DNA of 64,000 nucleotides from Linanthus parryae (taxonomy: Eukaryota > Streptophyta > Magnoliopsida > Ericales > Polemoniaceae), in assembly GCA_023055425.1 (NCBI GenBank), contig JALGPY010000005.1, positions 8,829,501 through 8,893,500 of the forward strand. Direction: 5' to 3'. Positions 43,881 through 54,859 of this stretch are shown here, piece by piece. The position numbers and the translations under genes were made by a program. Position 1 is the first letter of the stretch, and every line of letters starts with the position of its first letter. The notes beneath the pieces were generated by a model. That model saw only the letters and a list, made by a program, of their open reading frames with translations, was not told the origin of the DNA and searched no databases.

Positions 43881-44328
43881 GAGCCAAATTGATCTAATAC
43901 GACAAAAAGACTAGATTCTAGCACGTGTACTGCACGTTTAGTATTTTATATCCACCTTGGACGATATAGGTGAGTGATGGGGTATTGGTGTAGGAAGGCA
44001 AGAAAAGGCCTCTAGGTTAGATAACATCCCTCTTTATAGCCACCCCGACACACCTCAGCTGGTCATCTTTCCAGTCCCAGAATTCGGAGATCCCAGCTTC
44101 AGATTGAATCTGATGATGGGGTTTTTGAGAATCGATCCCCTGAATCAGGCACTTAGCTTCTTGTTGTTGCTTGTATCGGCCTAGCAACACAGCAACTGAG
44201 CAGAGCAAGGAAGGAGAGAAGAAAAAAAGCAAGAAAGGCTTAGGCATCACAATGAAATAGACTAGGGTGATCTCTAATGCTAGATTTCTTCTTGGTTTGG
44301 ATGGGTGAAGCATTGAGTAGAGATGGTG

Positions 44329-44338
44329 TTATATATGG
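44329..44338 (-). promoter_or_regulatory. TATA box of the legumin pseudogene
   Basis: CCATATATAA on the minus strand lies about 85 bp upstream of the E1 ATG, a normal distance for storage-protein genes. A CATGCA core, part of seed-specific RY elements, occurs near 44831 beyond the inserted MITE. Confidence 0.6.
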
Positions 44339-44348
44339 GAGATCGAAG

Positions 44349-44717
44349 CAGGGCGGGCCCAAGATATTTGGGGGTCACACCGTAAAAGATAGGATATGAA
44401 AAAAGCAATTTTAATATCATGATATGTCATATTTTTATTTGTTTTAACAACCAACGCTTAGGAAAATAAATTCAAATAAATCTGTAACACTCGTGTGAAA
44501 TAAATTATGCTGGTTTTAATTAGTACGATAGCCATACATTTTTTTTGTTGAGTAACAACTAAAGATTTCAAATATTTCATCAAGGAGTTTCGAACATGTA
44601 TCAAGTTTGTGGCAAAAAAAATGAATTACTACCAAAGTAACATAGAGGTCATGATAACTAGCCATTCAATTATAAAATTTACTTTGCTTCGACTGCCTCC
44701 TTATAGGGCCGGCTCTG
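44349..44717. mobile_element. hAT-type MITE in the legumin promoter
   Basis: The ends CAGGGCGGGCCC and GGGCCGGCTCTG are hAT-like inverted repeats. Flanks GATCGAAG (44341-44348) and GATCAAAG (44718-44725) match at 7 of 8 bases, the hAT target length. 369 bp, non-coding. It starts about 10 bp upstream of the TATA box. Confidence 0.8.
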
Positions 44718-44725
44718 GATCAAAG

Positions 44726-45968
44726 AAGTGGTGGGGATCAACACATAAAGTCCTGGCTTGTTTTATGATTCAATAAATGGATGGTGTAGTAAACTTGTGT
44801 TCGGACAGTTGCAAGATGAAGTCAAAACACATGCATCATAGTGAGACATTAGTTGTGAAGTGAACAATTCATTTAGTGTTGGGTAAGGAGAAAATCATGA
44901 TTCATGAGTAGGTCGGTAGTCCTAACGGATGGCTGAGTTCAGTGTTAAATTCACTCGTATCACCGCGAATTACAAATTGAATCGCGCATTCAGCGACGTG
45001 GAACACCAGCGATCCAGATCGCTTAATTTGGTGATCCCAATTTTGTTCACTATTTTCACGTATCTATGTAGAAGGGACAATAAAAATTAGAGATGTTGAG
45101 TTAAATCTATTTTCAGAGCATTGAATTTTATATATTGTATATTATGCATATTTCATGATTTGTGGACAATGGTAAGTAAAACTCAAATAAAGGTATCCAA
45201 AGAAGTCTACTCTTGGTGTACCGAATTTCATAGGGTATACCGTTCCACGATCTTAGGCTCAGATAACCTTGTAATGTGATTTTGATTTGTTTCATGTATA
45301 AACTAATATATATACACGAGTGCGAATTTTTCACGATATAGACATGTAATGTGATTTTGATGGCAGTTTTTAACAAGGAATGGCAAAATGACGACAACCA
45401 ATTTTACCTTGGACACAAGCGGTGAAATTAGGTTGGTGAATACTTAAGGGTAAAAGCATAGAAGGGCTCTTTCATAAATCAAGAGCAATTAGGTTTACTT
45501 AGTTTACTGTTTCACTCCATTGTATTCTCTTCTTCGTCTTCATCATGTTTATTTTTATTACCGACTGCACATTTCCTCCTATATTCCTCTAATTCGTCGT
45601 TTTCAAATCTTTTAATGACAGGAAGAGAATTTCAAATTCATACTAATCACAAAGAAACCTGATGTGTCGAAGATGCACTCAACAATGATATACTGTGTAA
45701 AGGGAAAAACACACAAGAGAGAGACTAACCAAAATCTTTCGGTTTTACTAATTTAGCTCAGAGATGCACGACCTTCAGATACTTCTGTAGATAGTCTCAC
45801 TGCTGAAATCCCTCACAGCTAGGGTTGTTATAAAAGGCGAATTGGCTTGATTGACGAGCATGGTATTATCTCATATTGTATTAAGATTACAATATAATAG
45901 CATGAAAAAGATCATTAAAACCGTCATATGCTAAAGAAGATTCCAAGAATATGAGTTTCAAAATCATG
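44726..45968. other. intergenic sequence, no gene seen
   Basis: AT-rich DNA that would hold the displaced distal promoter of the legumin pseudogene. An 89-codon minus-strand frame (45128-45397) shows no protein family signal. Confidence 0.45.
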
Positions 45969-46150
45969 ATGATTGGTAGGGCTGAGCACGGGTCGGGTCG
46001 GCCGGATTTTTTGGCATTACGGCGCCCGACCCGGACTCTCGGGTATGGGAAATTTCAACCCGAACCCAATCGGAACACAGTGAAACCCGTTGCTTTCGGG
46101 TTCATCGGTTTCGGCCGGGTTTCGGTTCGGGTTCGGCCGGGTTTGGAAAA
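45969..46150. mobile_element. hAT-like element end, truncated
   Basis: AGGGCTGAGCACGGGTCGGG followed by repeated CCCGAAC/GGGTTCGG units is the terminal signature of a common plant hAT group. No right end is present before the chromovirus sequence. Confidence 0.45.
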
Positions 46151-46316
46151 GAGAAGAAAAAATAAAGCCCTAAATCGCTATCTACAGAAAGAGGGAGACG
46201 AATATACACCACGATCTTCTTCTTCCTCTCTCACTCCATCTCTTTCGATCTACAGAAAAAGGGAGACGAAAATCAAGCCCTAAATCTGGTTCAACTTGGG
46301 TTGGGTCGTCGCCTCT

Positions 46317-47131
46317 ACTATTTTTCATCTGCAAATCGACGGGCAAACGGAGTGGGTGAATCATTTCCTCGAGATCAATTTAAGGCACTATGTGAGTGTC
46401 AATCAAAATGATTGTGCGAGGTTGCTTTATGTTGCTCAATTCTTGTATAACTTACAACGGTCTGAGTCAACGAGGAGGCCGACGATCGTGATGGGACAAC
46501 AACCATTGACTCCAACCACGTTGGCGACGTCTTATCGTGGGACGAGTCCGGGAGCTTTTCACTTGGCCAATGATTTGGACGGAGCAACAAAACTTGGCTC
46601 ATTCTTAATTCCCGACGCGGCCAAGAAGATAAAGAAATGGGTCGATAAGAAGCGACGGGAGCATGGAGTTCCAAGAGGGGGAAATGGTGCTTATCAAGTA
46701 TAATCCCTCGCAACATAAGAGCACTCATGGCCTTCACACAGGGGCTAACACGGAAGTGCACGAGATCATTTAGAGTGTTGAAGAAGGTCGGGAAGGCTTC
46801 ATATATTGTGGTGTTACCGGCAAAGCTCCACATCCACAACGTGCTCCATGTGAACAATTTCAAGCCTTACCACGAGGATAGGGATGATGCTAGTCATTCC
46901 GAGTCGAGACCTGCGCCGATATATGTGAAGACCGTCTTTGACAAGGCAGTTGAAGATATCATAGCCGAACAAGACGTGCGCAAGAAAGGAACGCCCAAGT
47001 ATACAGAATACATGGTTCTTTGGAAGGGTCTACCAAATGAGGAGGTACCTTGGGAAGCGGAGGACTCTTTATGGAAACACAAGGACATGATAAACCTATT
47101 CAGTGAGGCAACGAGGACGTCGCCAAATTGA
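46317..47131 (+). pseudogene. chromovirus (Ty3/gypsy) integrase C-terminus and chromodomain
   Basis: A truncated pol 3' end. FHLQIDGQTEWVNHFLEINL is the distal integrase core; SYRGTSPGAF and KKWVDKKRREHG follow. After a frameshift near 46700 come LHIHNVLHVNNFKPYHEDRD and the chromodomain (VEDIIAEQDVRKKGTPKYTE, VLWKGLPNEEVPWEAEDSLW), ending at a stop before the purine tract. Protease, reverse transcriptase and RNase H are absent. It is a longer, better preserved paralogue of 20300-20827; both join an LTR and the same flank. Confidence 0.88.
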
Positions 47132-47142
47132 GTGGGGGAGAA

Positions 47143-47608
47143 TGTCATGGGTCAACTATTTACTTGATAATTTTTTGGTTTTTGTCACTTGCTCTAGCCC
47201 ATGACACAGTAGCCCACTTGAGGTTATTTACTCTTTGGGCCAAGGATTGTCCTAGCCCACGTAGCTCACTTTGTAGCCTCTTATCTAGAAGCTACACGTG
47301 TTGTAATGTAGTCCAAGTGTGTAGGAATCTCTATAATAATGTATAGAAAATATCGTAGGTTAGATAATGGGGAAGGTTCTAGGCCTTCAATCTTTATCGT
47401 TGGACGGGAGATCGGGTATGCGGAGTGACTTATATAATAAGGGGTGGAGCTCATTTTCTACAGGTGATCCTCGCATTGTAAGCTCTCTTCAAAGCAATAC
47501 AAGCGCTCTCTCTCTCTCTCTCTCATCTTGTGATTTTTTGGTTCTTCTTTATGTTTACTTGAACAGTTCAACTGCCGGACGGGAGTGGAAGGAAGTCATC
47601 CCGTGACA
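47143..47608 (+). repeat. 3' LTR of second chromovirus remnant
   Basis: A 466-bp LTR from TGTCATGG to CCGTGACA, clearly related along its length to 20828-21284 and preceded by the purine tract GAGTGGGGGAGAA. A CT microsatellite at about 47508-47524 explains part of the length difference. Confidence 0.8.
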
Positions 47609-47754
47609 CTAAGCAACATAATAACTAAGCCATATTTATGAGGGTCTAACAATTTTCACACACAAATATGCTTGTATCATAGCATTCAACATAAAATAGA
47701 TCTAATGAAAAAAATAGATTTTTTAAGGATAATTTTACCTAAAAAAACTAACCC

Positions 47755-47930
47755 AAATGCCTTGGGGTTTCCTAACTTTTTATACGTCTTATTCTTGCAA
47801 TTCATGTAAAACAACAGCCTCATAACTCCCTTGGCCACATCATGTGCTTAATGGCACGGCCGATCCTCAAAATTGTACATGTGCGACCTGTACTGCTCCA
47901 ACCATTGCTTTAAGCGGACCGAGGAGGGAC
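47755..47930 (-). pseudogene. unrecognised gene family, copy 2, short fragment
   Basis: Minus-strand DNA is closely similar to 21710-21895, covering the region that encodes KQWL... to GNPKAF in copy 1, with stops. It lies in the same position relative to a chromovirus LTR as copy 1. Confidence 0.6.
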
Positions 47931-48284
47931 ATCATGTCTTCTATATTTTGGTTCTTCTGGACTTCACTACTTGTTGTTGTTATGGTCTCAGTGTGTGGAG
48001 CTTAACAACCTGTCATGATCTCCTAATAATAATATAGGATTAGGGAATAAGCTAACCGAGAGGTCTGTAGATGTCTTTAACAAATGGAGGGGAAGGAAGT
48101 GTAAAGAAAAGAAAAATGAACAATTTACAGCATGTGCGTACCTTCTCAAGAGAGTATCTTGGTAGCTTCTCTTTAGTATATCATATAAATGTATGTATGA
48201 ACTTACTCTGCCTTTTGTAGGATTCATATGAATACATACATGTGTTTGTTAACAACTACGGTGTGCGTGTATTTTTGCTTCCTC

Positions 48285-49000
48285 GTGAACGAAAAGGAAG
48301 CTGTTTGCGATGGCACTGATTTTGAGATGGTGGAAGACGACGACATCATCGAAAGTAGCCGGGGTTGCTTTGAATTCCATAGCCATAACCATGTCACCAA
48401 CGTGGATGAGACAAAATTGATCAATAGGCACAATGAGACTGAGAAGAAGCTGCTAAGTTGAGGGCAAGCATAAAGCAGTGGTTAGACCAATTCCGGCCAT
48501 ATATGTACACTTTTGAGGACTGCAATGCCCTGAAGTGGCGGATGTGGCAAAGGGGGCGATGAGGGTGGTGTTTTACTTGGACTGGAGGACCCAGACTTAC
48601 AAAAAGCAGGAAACTCCAAGGTTTATGTGTTGGAGTGGCTCGACCCCTTGTTCAATTCTGACGGGGAACCCAAGCTGGAGTGCACTTCATGTACGGTACC
48701 TTCTGTGCCGGGGAGGCGAGGAGAGATGAGAAGCTGACAACGCGCAAGGGGAGAGTCCCGAAGCTCTTCGACTACATCTTTCTTGGGGATGAGCACGAGG
48801 ACCCCAGGCCAACAAGTCACTACCCTTCCTACTTCTATCATTGGAATGGGTTGATGATGCAGTGGAAGAGGGAGACTCAGTCCGACCAAGTAGAGAAGGA
48901 GAAAGATCGGCTTATCTTGGGCCACCCAATGTGGTGGGCGTGGTCCGAGAGGACAGACTTCTTCGAGAAGCTCTACTCGCCGTACAACTCATCTCCACAG
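48285..49000 (+). pseudogene. unrecognised gene family, copy 3, fused to an LTR tail
   Basis: Starts with a frame encoding GTDFEMVEDDD..., CFEFHSHNHVTN and KLINRHNETEKKLLS. A 9-10 base deletion relative to copy 4 follows near 48460. The remaining frames continue through EWLDPLFNSDGEPKLE, PKLFDYIFLGDEHEDP, SYFYHWNGLMMQWK and LILGHPMWWAWSERTDFFEK to YSPYNSSPQ. Stops and frame changes disable it. At 49001 the sequence switches to the last 41 bases of the chromovirus LTR. I do not recognise the protein. Confidence 0.65.
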
Positions 49001-49175
49001 TTCAAGTGCCGCACGGGAGTGGAAGGAAGTCATCCTGTGACACTAAGCAACATAGTAGACTTATGAGGGTAAAACAATTTTTCACACACAAATATGTTTG
49101 TATCACAACATTCAACATAAAATAAATCTAATGAAAAAATGGTTTTTTAAGGATAATTTCACCAACCATAAAAAA
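49001..49175 (+). repeat. chromovirus LTR tail and shared flank
   Basis: TTCAAGTGCCGCACGGGAGT through GTGACA (49041), then CTAAGCAACATAG and about 130 bp downstream, closely match 47566-47750. A duplicated block rather than an independent insertion. Confidence 0.65.
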
Positions 49176-49334
49176 CCATCCAAATAGTCAAAGTAGATAC
49201 CAACAAAAAATTGCAATCATCCAAAAAGCCCAGGGGCACAACCAATGAGGAAACCCTCAAGACCCAAATTAACAGTATTGTGAAACCCTCAACAATTGTG
49301 GTGTGCGTGTTTTTTTTTTTTTTTTTGCTTCCTC

Positions 49335-51077
49335 AAGAACGAAGATGAAGCTGGTTTGCGATGATACTGACTTTGAGATGGTGGAAGACAGCGACATCAT
49401 CGAAAGTAGACGGGTTGCTTTGAATTCCATAGCCATAACCATGTCACCAACGCGGATGAGACCAAATTGATCAATAGGCACAGTGAGACTGAGAAGAAGC
49501 TGCTAAGTTGCAAGCGGGCGAGGGCAAGCATAAAGCAGTGGTTGGATCAATTCCGGCCATATGTGTACACTTTTGAAGGCCGCCCATGCCCTGACGTGGC
49601 GGATGTGGCAAAGGGGGCGATGAGGCTGGTGTTTGACTTGGACTGGAGGACCAGATTATTTCGAGGGGAGAGTCCTGAAGCTCTTCGACTACATCTTTCG
49701 TGGAGATGAGCATGGGAACCCCAAGCTAACAAGTCACTACCCTGCCTACTTCCATCCTTAGTTAGTAAATACTCCGAATTTTTCCGTTTAATACCCGTCT
49801 GTACGTATAAATGAAAAATACTTCCGTATTTTGTACTATTGCTGGACCTAATGAAAAATACTCAAATTTTTGAACAAAAAAGTTTAATACACGTATTTAA
49901 CGTTTTAACGTACAATACTTCAGAATAAAACTTTTTGATAAAATATTACAGTGAATAAATGATCATCCAAAATAGTATAACTTATTATAAAAATTTGAAA
50001 ATATTAATTTAAAATAACTATAATTATATTTATATATGGTATGTGTGTGCGTGTGTGTACATGCATTTTGAGTCTTATGTCTTATATTATTAAGTGTTAA
50101 AATAATACATGTTTAAGATTAAGATTATGAAATGAGTAGTAAAAAAGTTACAGAAATTTGCCTCATAAATAGTTTGAATATTATGATATTATTTTACGTA
50201 AGTAATTAGTTATGATTTAATAGTGTAAATATCATAAATGATAAGCAATTGAGTACATGCTTTACAAATTATTGTTAAATATTTGATAAAAAAATTGAAA
50301 AATGTCAATGTGTGACACAAAGAACTCATTATATATTCTAAAATACTAAAAAATGCACCTGTATTTTTAACTCCGAATGAATAACTAGTATAAGGACTAT
50401 ACACGTGCGTATAGAAAACTCGAATTAATCAAATCGCGTATTTTTAAGACGAATTTTTACTAACGTATCGTATCACGTTTTATTTCCGTCCCGTAGTTTA
50501 CTAACTATGCTTCCATCATTGGCATGGGTTGATGATGTAGTGGAAGAGGGAGACTCGGTCCGGCCAAGCAGAGAAGGAGAAAGAGCAGTTTATCTTGGGC
50601 CACCCAATGTGGTGGCCGTGGTCTGAGAGGACAGACTCCTTCGAGAAGCTCTACTCGCCGTACAACTCATCTCCACAGGTGTAGGCATCCGTTAAATATG
50701 CCGTGAATAGGGTGGTTGATCATGTAAGGAAGGAAGACAACACGAACGGGGTGCAACTGGTGGTGGGGAAGCCGGAGTGGTACCCACGGCTGTTGACAGG
50801 AGGCTAGCCTTTCGTACAATGTTATGCTACACACCCCAAGAATGATCTATTTGAGTTTATCAGGGGAATGCTAGGGCATCTCTACAAGAAGAAGCATAAC
50901 CAACACAACGAGCCCCTATACATCATGAGGAACGAGATGAGGTTATACACTGATGCACGGCATGTGGAGGCCAAAGTGACATTGATGTTCCCTACCCTCA
51001 TCACCACCATCGTGGAGGTCTTGTTCCGGAGGAAGTTTTGGCGCTTCAAGAAAGAAGAAGTTGGAGATGTTGTCTGA
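49335..51077 (+). pseudogene. unrecognised gene family, copy 4, most complete, split by a hAT-like element
   Basis: Segments in order: CFEFHSHNHVTN-type start region; INRHSETEKKLLSCKRARAS; IKQWLDQFRPYVYTFEGRPC; DVADVAKGAMRLVFDLDW; then a 753-bp insertion at 49757-50509. After it come the GLMMQWK-equivalent region, LYSPYNSSPQV, a TAG, ASVKYAVNRVVDHVRKED, GKPEWYPRL, LFEFIRGMLGHLYKKKH, YIMRNEMRLYTDARHVEAK and the C-terminus RRKFWRFKKEEVGDVV at 51077. Stops and frame changes also occur near 49660 and 50805. The native protein would be around 350-400 residues, soluble and rich in charged and aromatic residues, with a basic C-terminus. No domain is recognised. Confidence 0.65.
49757..50509. mobile_element. 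hAT-like non-autonomous element inside copy 4
   Basis: The 8-bp target duplication CTTCCATC is perfect (49749-49756, 50510-50517). Short inverted ends are CTTAGTTAGTAAA and TTTACTAACTATG. The 753-bp interior is very AT-rich and non-coding. Copy 3 keeps an uninterrupted version of the site near 48834-48845. Confidence 0.85.
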
Positions 51078-52273
51078 TGATGATGGATAGATTGTATATT
51101 CTCTGTTGGTTGACGATCTATGTTGTGTATCGTACATGTTCTTTTTGTGTTGTTGGGTTACGAGGGTTTTCCTTGTTCTTTTTTAACTCTTTGGTACCAC
51201 GGTGCTGCCGCTGCTGCTAAACATTAGCAATTTCGGTTGGCAAAATCGGGTGACTTGTTGTTATTATAGCCGAGGTTGATTTCTTATATTTTTAATTAGA
51301 TTATCATGCAACCTGGTCACCGGCCCGAGAATATTTTGACACCCGGGTTTTGTTGCTCGGGCCCACTATTTATTTCTCTTTTTACTAAAAAAAATACTCT
51401 CTCTCATTTCTCTATCACCCACGTGTACGTACTCCTCACCCACTTACACCAAGAGTCATGTGCCCCTTTACCCCGCCACCCATCATTTTATTTTACCACT
51501 TGAACAAGGGTATTTTACCACCCGTCCACTGCAACCACCTTCACACGGGCACTGCCTCCCTTAAGCTGGTGACCGGCAATGTCCCAAAGTACAAAAAAGT
51601 TAACTTTTGATTGGGGTTAACTCTACCGGTGTATCCAAATGATCCCATAATAAAGGTAGTTTAGTCATTTTTTTTAGGAAAGTGGTAGAATATCATTAAA
51701 ATAAGAAAAAATAGAGTAACATTCAAGACAGGTTATTCATATCCCGTTGACAAACGTTACACAGAAAGCAAAAAAAAAACAAAAAAACTGAATTGAAAAA
51801 ATATAGTTCAACTGTCTTCTTGTCGTGCTGCTACTGATTGACTAGACGTATTGCTGTAACAAGAAGATTGTGCAAAGCAGGATAAGGGAGGCAAGCATGC
51901 CATGAATAATCTGGTTCTTCATTAGTTTGATTATATGAAAAGGACATGAATGGATGAAATGTGGTGTGTTCAAAATGAATTACAGCTTGTTTTAATCAGA
52001 CCTAAAAACAGACGAGATGTTTGTAGTTGTTAGATTTGTGTTAAGCCAAGGGTGCCATACGGAAGACGGGAGACTAATCAAACCTCCTTTTATGGTGTTG
52101 GGTGTTGCTCGACTATTAAGTGATAAGAAATCGAGCAAAACCAACTGAAAAAGAGCAATCCATCATATTCTCAAAACTAACAAAAGCTTGTTCTAGGGCG
52201 ACAAAACAATACTTTTTGCAGACAAAAGGTAACCTAAAAACCCTTCATTTATTGTGAAGACAAGCATGAAAAG
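51078..52273. other. intergenic sequence, no gene seen
   Basis: Begins with the presumed 3' UTR of copy 4. GGTCACCGGC (51314) and GGTGACCGGC (51572) enclose a pyrimidine-rich stretch without clear TIR geometry. The rest is AT-rich with no coding signal. Confidence 0.4.
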
Positions 52274-53131
52274 CTAAACTTTGCTGAATAGTTGATTGGC
52301 TGAATGAATTGGCCGAGATTGTCCGATTCTCGACATTTCCAGCTCCAGAGCTTCATGATTTAATCGGAGATTTTTTTGGATCAACCTCCGTAAATCCCTT
52401 TTTAGAGTCACTTCGCTTCCTTGAGAACTGAAAAACATGTGGGCACGATGTTGAAGGGATACATGCTGCACGATCTTTCTTTATTAATTTGTATCGAAAA
52501 GGTGGGACTTCCATGGAAAAACTTTTGCTTTCTTGCTATGAAAGTATTTGTCATTTGCAACTCATGGCGCCTAGAGCTCAGATAGGGCACATGAGTACCT
52601 GATTCCTTGCTTGATGAGCAGTGCCGCTTCCAACTGCGAAGTTGCTGCACTCAAAACTAACTACGGGGACGACCCTTAGTGCCTAGCTATGGGTCAGAAA
52701 AATAAGGCCTATCTAGGACATGTTTGTAAGGAAAACTTGGTGACAAATTGAAAGCATAGGGGTTTACATTAGAAAAAGCGTACAAAAAGGAACTTGTTGG
52801 GTTGCATCTCCTTGAAGAATGACATATTGAGTTGCAGCAAGCGAGGCCCTCCTTGAATACTTTGTAGACGAAACTAGCAAATATTTTTCTCCCTTTGCAC
52901 CCGAAATTGGAGAAAAGAAATGTCTCCTTCAAAGGCAGAATGTGCGGCCTTGATAGACAAACGACTGACATACATCACCTGTTTCGTTCGTCTGTTTATG
53001 TAGGGAACCAAATCACATTGGGTTTTGTTTGTGGGTACTGCTGAAGAGCCCAATACATCACTAATTTTGGCACAAACATTTGTCATTTTGCTCATAAGAG
53101 GGTGTGTGAAAGCAAAAGGACAAAATATCAT
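52274..53131 (-). pseudogene. unrecognised broken coding sequence
   Basis: Several overlapping minus-strand frames (52874-53131, 52687-52971, 52408-52650, 52274-52471) read like one protein with frame changes and stops, for example INRRTKQVMYVSRLSIKAAH and LKRDLRRLIQKNLRLNHEAL. Composition is protein-like, but no family is recognised. It may belong with the frame at 53224-53842 upstream on the same strand. Confidence 0.3.
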
Positions 53132-53223
53132 TTCTTGGGTAGGCTACACGCTTGTTGATATGTGAGAATGGAGAGTGACAAGGCTGCTTATGAATAGGGG
53201 TGAAGAGAGGTGGTGGTTGAGAT

Positions 53224-53842
53224 TCACAACGCCATTAAAACATTGTTTATTTGGCAGATGTGGGAGGTTGGGTGGTTTAGAAGCTGGTTTTTGGTTTGAA
53301 TTTTTTCCGTCAATGGTTCAGATGAGGTGGAGAAGGGGCTCAGTCGACCTATGTCCCGTGGTTGGACTACCTGTTTCTCAGCAAAAGCACTAGGTCTCCT
53401 CACATCAAAGTTAGATCAGTCAATCGTGATCCTGGGGGCTGCAAGAATAGTTGGGTTATGAGTCGACGAAAAATCAACAATACTTCCTCTGGCCCGACCT
53501 GAAGGTACGGTTGCCATTTCTGCCGAAAAATCTTTCAGTGTCTTTAGAGGAGGAGTAGATCCGCCAAATCTGATCCCCATTGTGGTGTTTTTTTTCCCCT
53601 TCGCCAGCGTCGGAAAGTTTTCGACATTCGGCGGTGAAAACAGGGCTCCACCCAGTTCGTCGATTAATTCATGTTCGGTTGTGAGAGATGGAGGACAGTG
53701 CGCTGTGAAGTAGAATCTGTGTCCTTCCTCGGATTCTAAGCTCGTCGGTGCTTTGCCCTCGATTGTCGGAGCTTCTCCCTCGGTCGCCTGAGCTAGTCTT
53801 GACGCATAATGGATCTCTCTGTCATCCTTGCCTATGCCGGAA
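53224..53842 (-). pseudogene. unrecognised coding exon, about 205 codons with one TGA
   Basis: A minus-strand frame stays open from an acceptor-like GGCATAG|GCAAGG at 53842 through about 140 codons to TGA at 53416-53418. It continues in the same frame for about 63 codons to TGA at 53224-53226. It lacks an early ATG. Segments include REIHYASRLAQATEGEAPT, GHRFYFTAHCPPSLTTEH, ELIDELGGALFSPPN and SIVDFSSTHNPTIL. GC content and codon use look coding, unlike the flanks. The function is unknown; it may be an internal exon of a decayed gene that also supplies 52274-53131. Confidence 0.4.
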
Positions 53843-54859
53843 AAACAGAGAAAAATGATTCAAAGTTTGATTTCACGACAAAGGGGTTAAAGAGGGTTTC
53901 AAGACTTGAGGATGAACTTAGTTGAAAATTGGATTGTAGTTGGTTTCTAGAGATGTCTCTACAAACAACCCTGAATTATATACCTTAATTTTTTGATAGT
54001 TTAGTCATTTATGTATATAGACTAAACACTAAACCTAATCCTTCAACCACACCATCTCAACTGTTCATATTCTGACCGTTGTAATCCCCCGTTAGATTCA
54101 TTGTTTGTCTACACATCTCTTCACCTCCTTATGAATTAATCTGTATCAATCCGTGAATTGTATCAATACAACTTTCATTCCATGTATTATATACTTCTCT
54201 CTCTCTAATTTATTTCATGACTGATCTTAGAATATAACCGATTTTTTCAAAAGCCTTCGATGAAATTCTTTTTCGATAAACGGGGATAAGAGTAACTATA
54301 TTGCCCATGAATTTGCAAGGCGTGGGTCGTCCAGCCCGCATAAAATTGTCTGACCCAACATAGCGCCACAACGGGCATTAAACCTTCCTGGGAATGATGT
54401 AACGAACGAGTCACAGTTGGCCTATTGTTTCATGTACGTTTCACTCCTGTACTATGCGTTTTGTTGGTAGACTAAACGTCTCTACTGCTCATGGTTTAGC
54501 TAGACGTCTTACTCGACCTTGTAATATGTCTGTTTGATAAATACTATCACTCTGTCTATGCTCTTTGTTCCTATTCTGACTTTTCACTCGTATCTGAGTT
54601 AGTTACTTGGGACTTGGGAGCCACACAAACTTGAGGGGCAAAAGTGTAGTTTCACTTGAAGGGATAGAGCCAAACCAAAACCTATTTCCAATGTGACTCC
54701 TCCTCCGCCTCATCTTATTCCTCTTCTTCAATGTGCACGTACCACCAACCCTACAAATACCCCCCTTTCCCTCACCCAAATCCTTCATCAAATCTCATAT
54801 TCTCAGACCCTTTCAAATCTCTTATCACTCTCTCGGCTTCTTGTAATTATTTCTTCCAG
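53843..54859. other. intergenic sequence and 5' leader of the proline-rich gene
   Basis: No gene seen. The last 200 bases (CT-rich, plus strand) fit a promoter and leader for the gene at 54860. The frame of that gene is open back to 54731, so a longer start at that ATG cannot be excluded. Confidence 0.45.

Larger units (their letters stand above)
40825..44247 (-). pseudogene. 11S globulin (legumin) seed storage protein pseudogene
   Basis: The four-exon legumin structure is preserved on the minus strand: E1 43956-44247, E2 43520-43746, E3 42496-42918, E4 40825-41196. E1 has a signal peptide (MPKPFLLFFFSPSLLCSVAV), the first Cys (EAKCLIQ) and QLRCVGVA. E2 has GDVIPGCSETYKEE and GDIIALPAGVVH. 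E3 has RFFLAGNPQ, GFTARILAETFGVD and the Asn-Gly processing site NGLEETICSARL. E4 has PHWKL, FNGTVQQGELVVVP and VLSNAYQISLDEA. In-frame stops are TAA at 44017-44019, TGA at 43607-43609 (at a conserved Trp) and TGA at 42604-42606; E4 has frameshifts. Intact legumin forms hexamers stored in seed protein bodies; this copy cannot. Every intron and the promoter carry a transposon remnant. Confidence 0.93.

Noticed and set aside
51306..51590. MITE bounded by GGTCACCGGC and GGTGACCGGC
   Set aside because: The two sequences are not reverse complements in the required outward orientation, and no target duplication is present.
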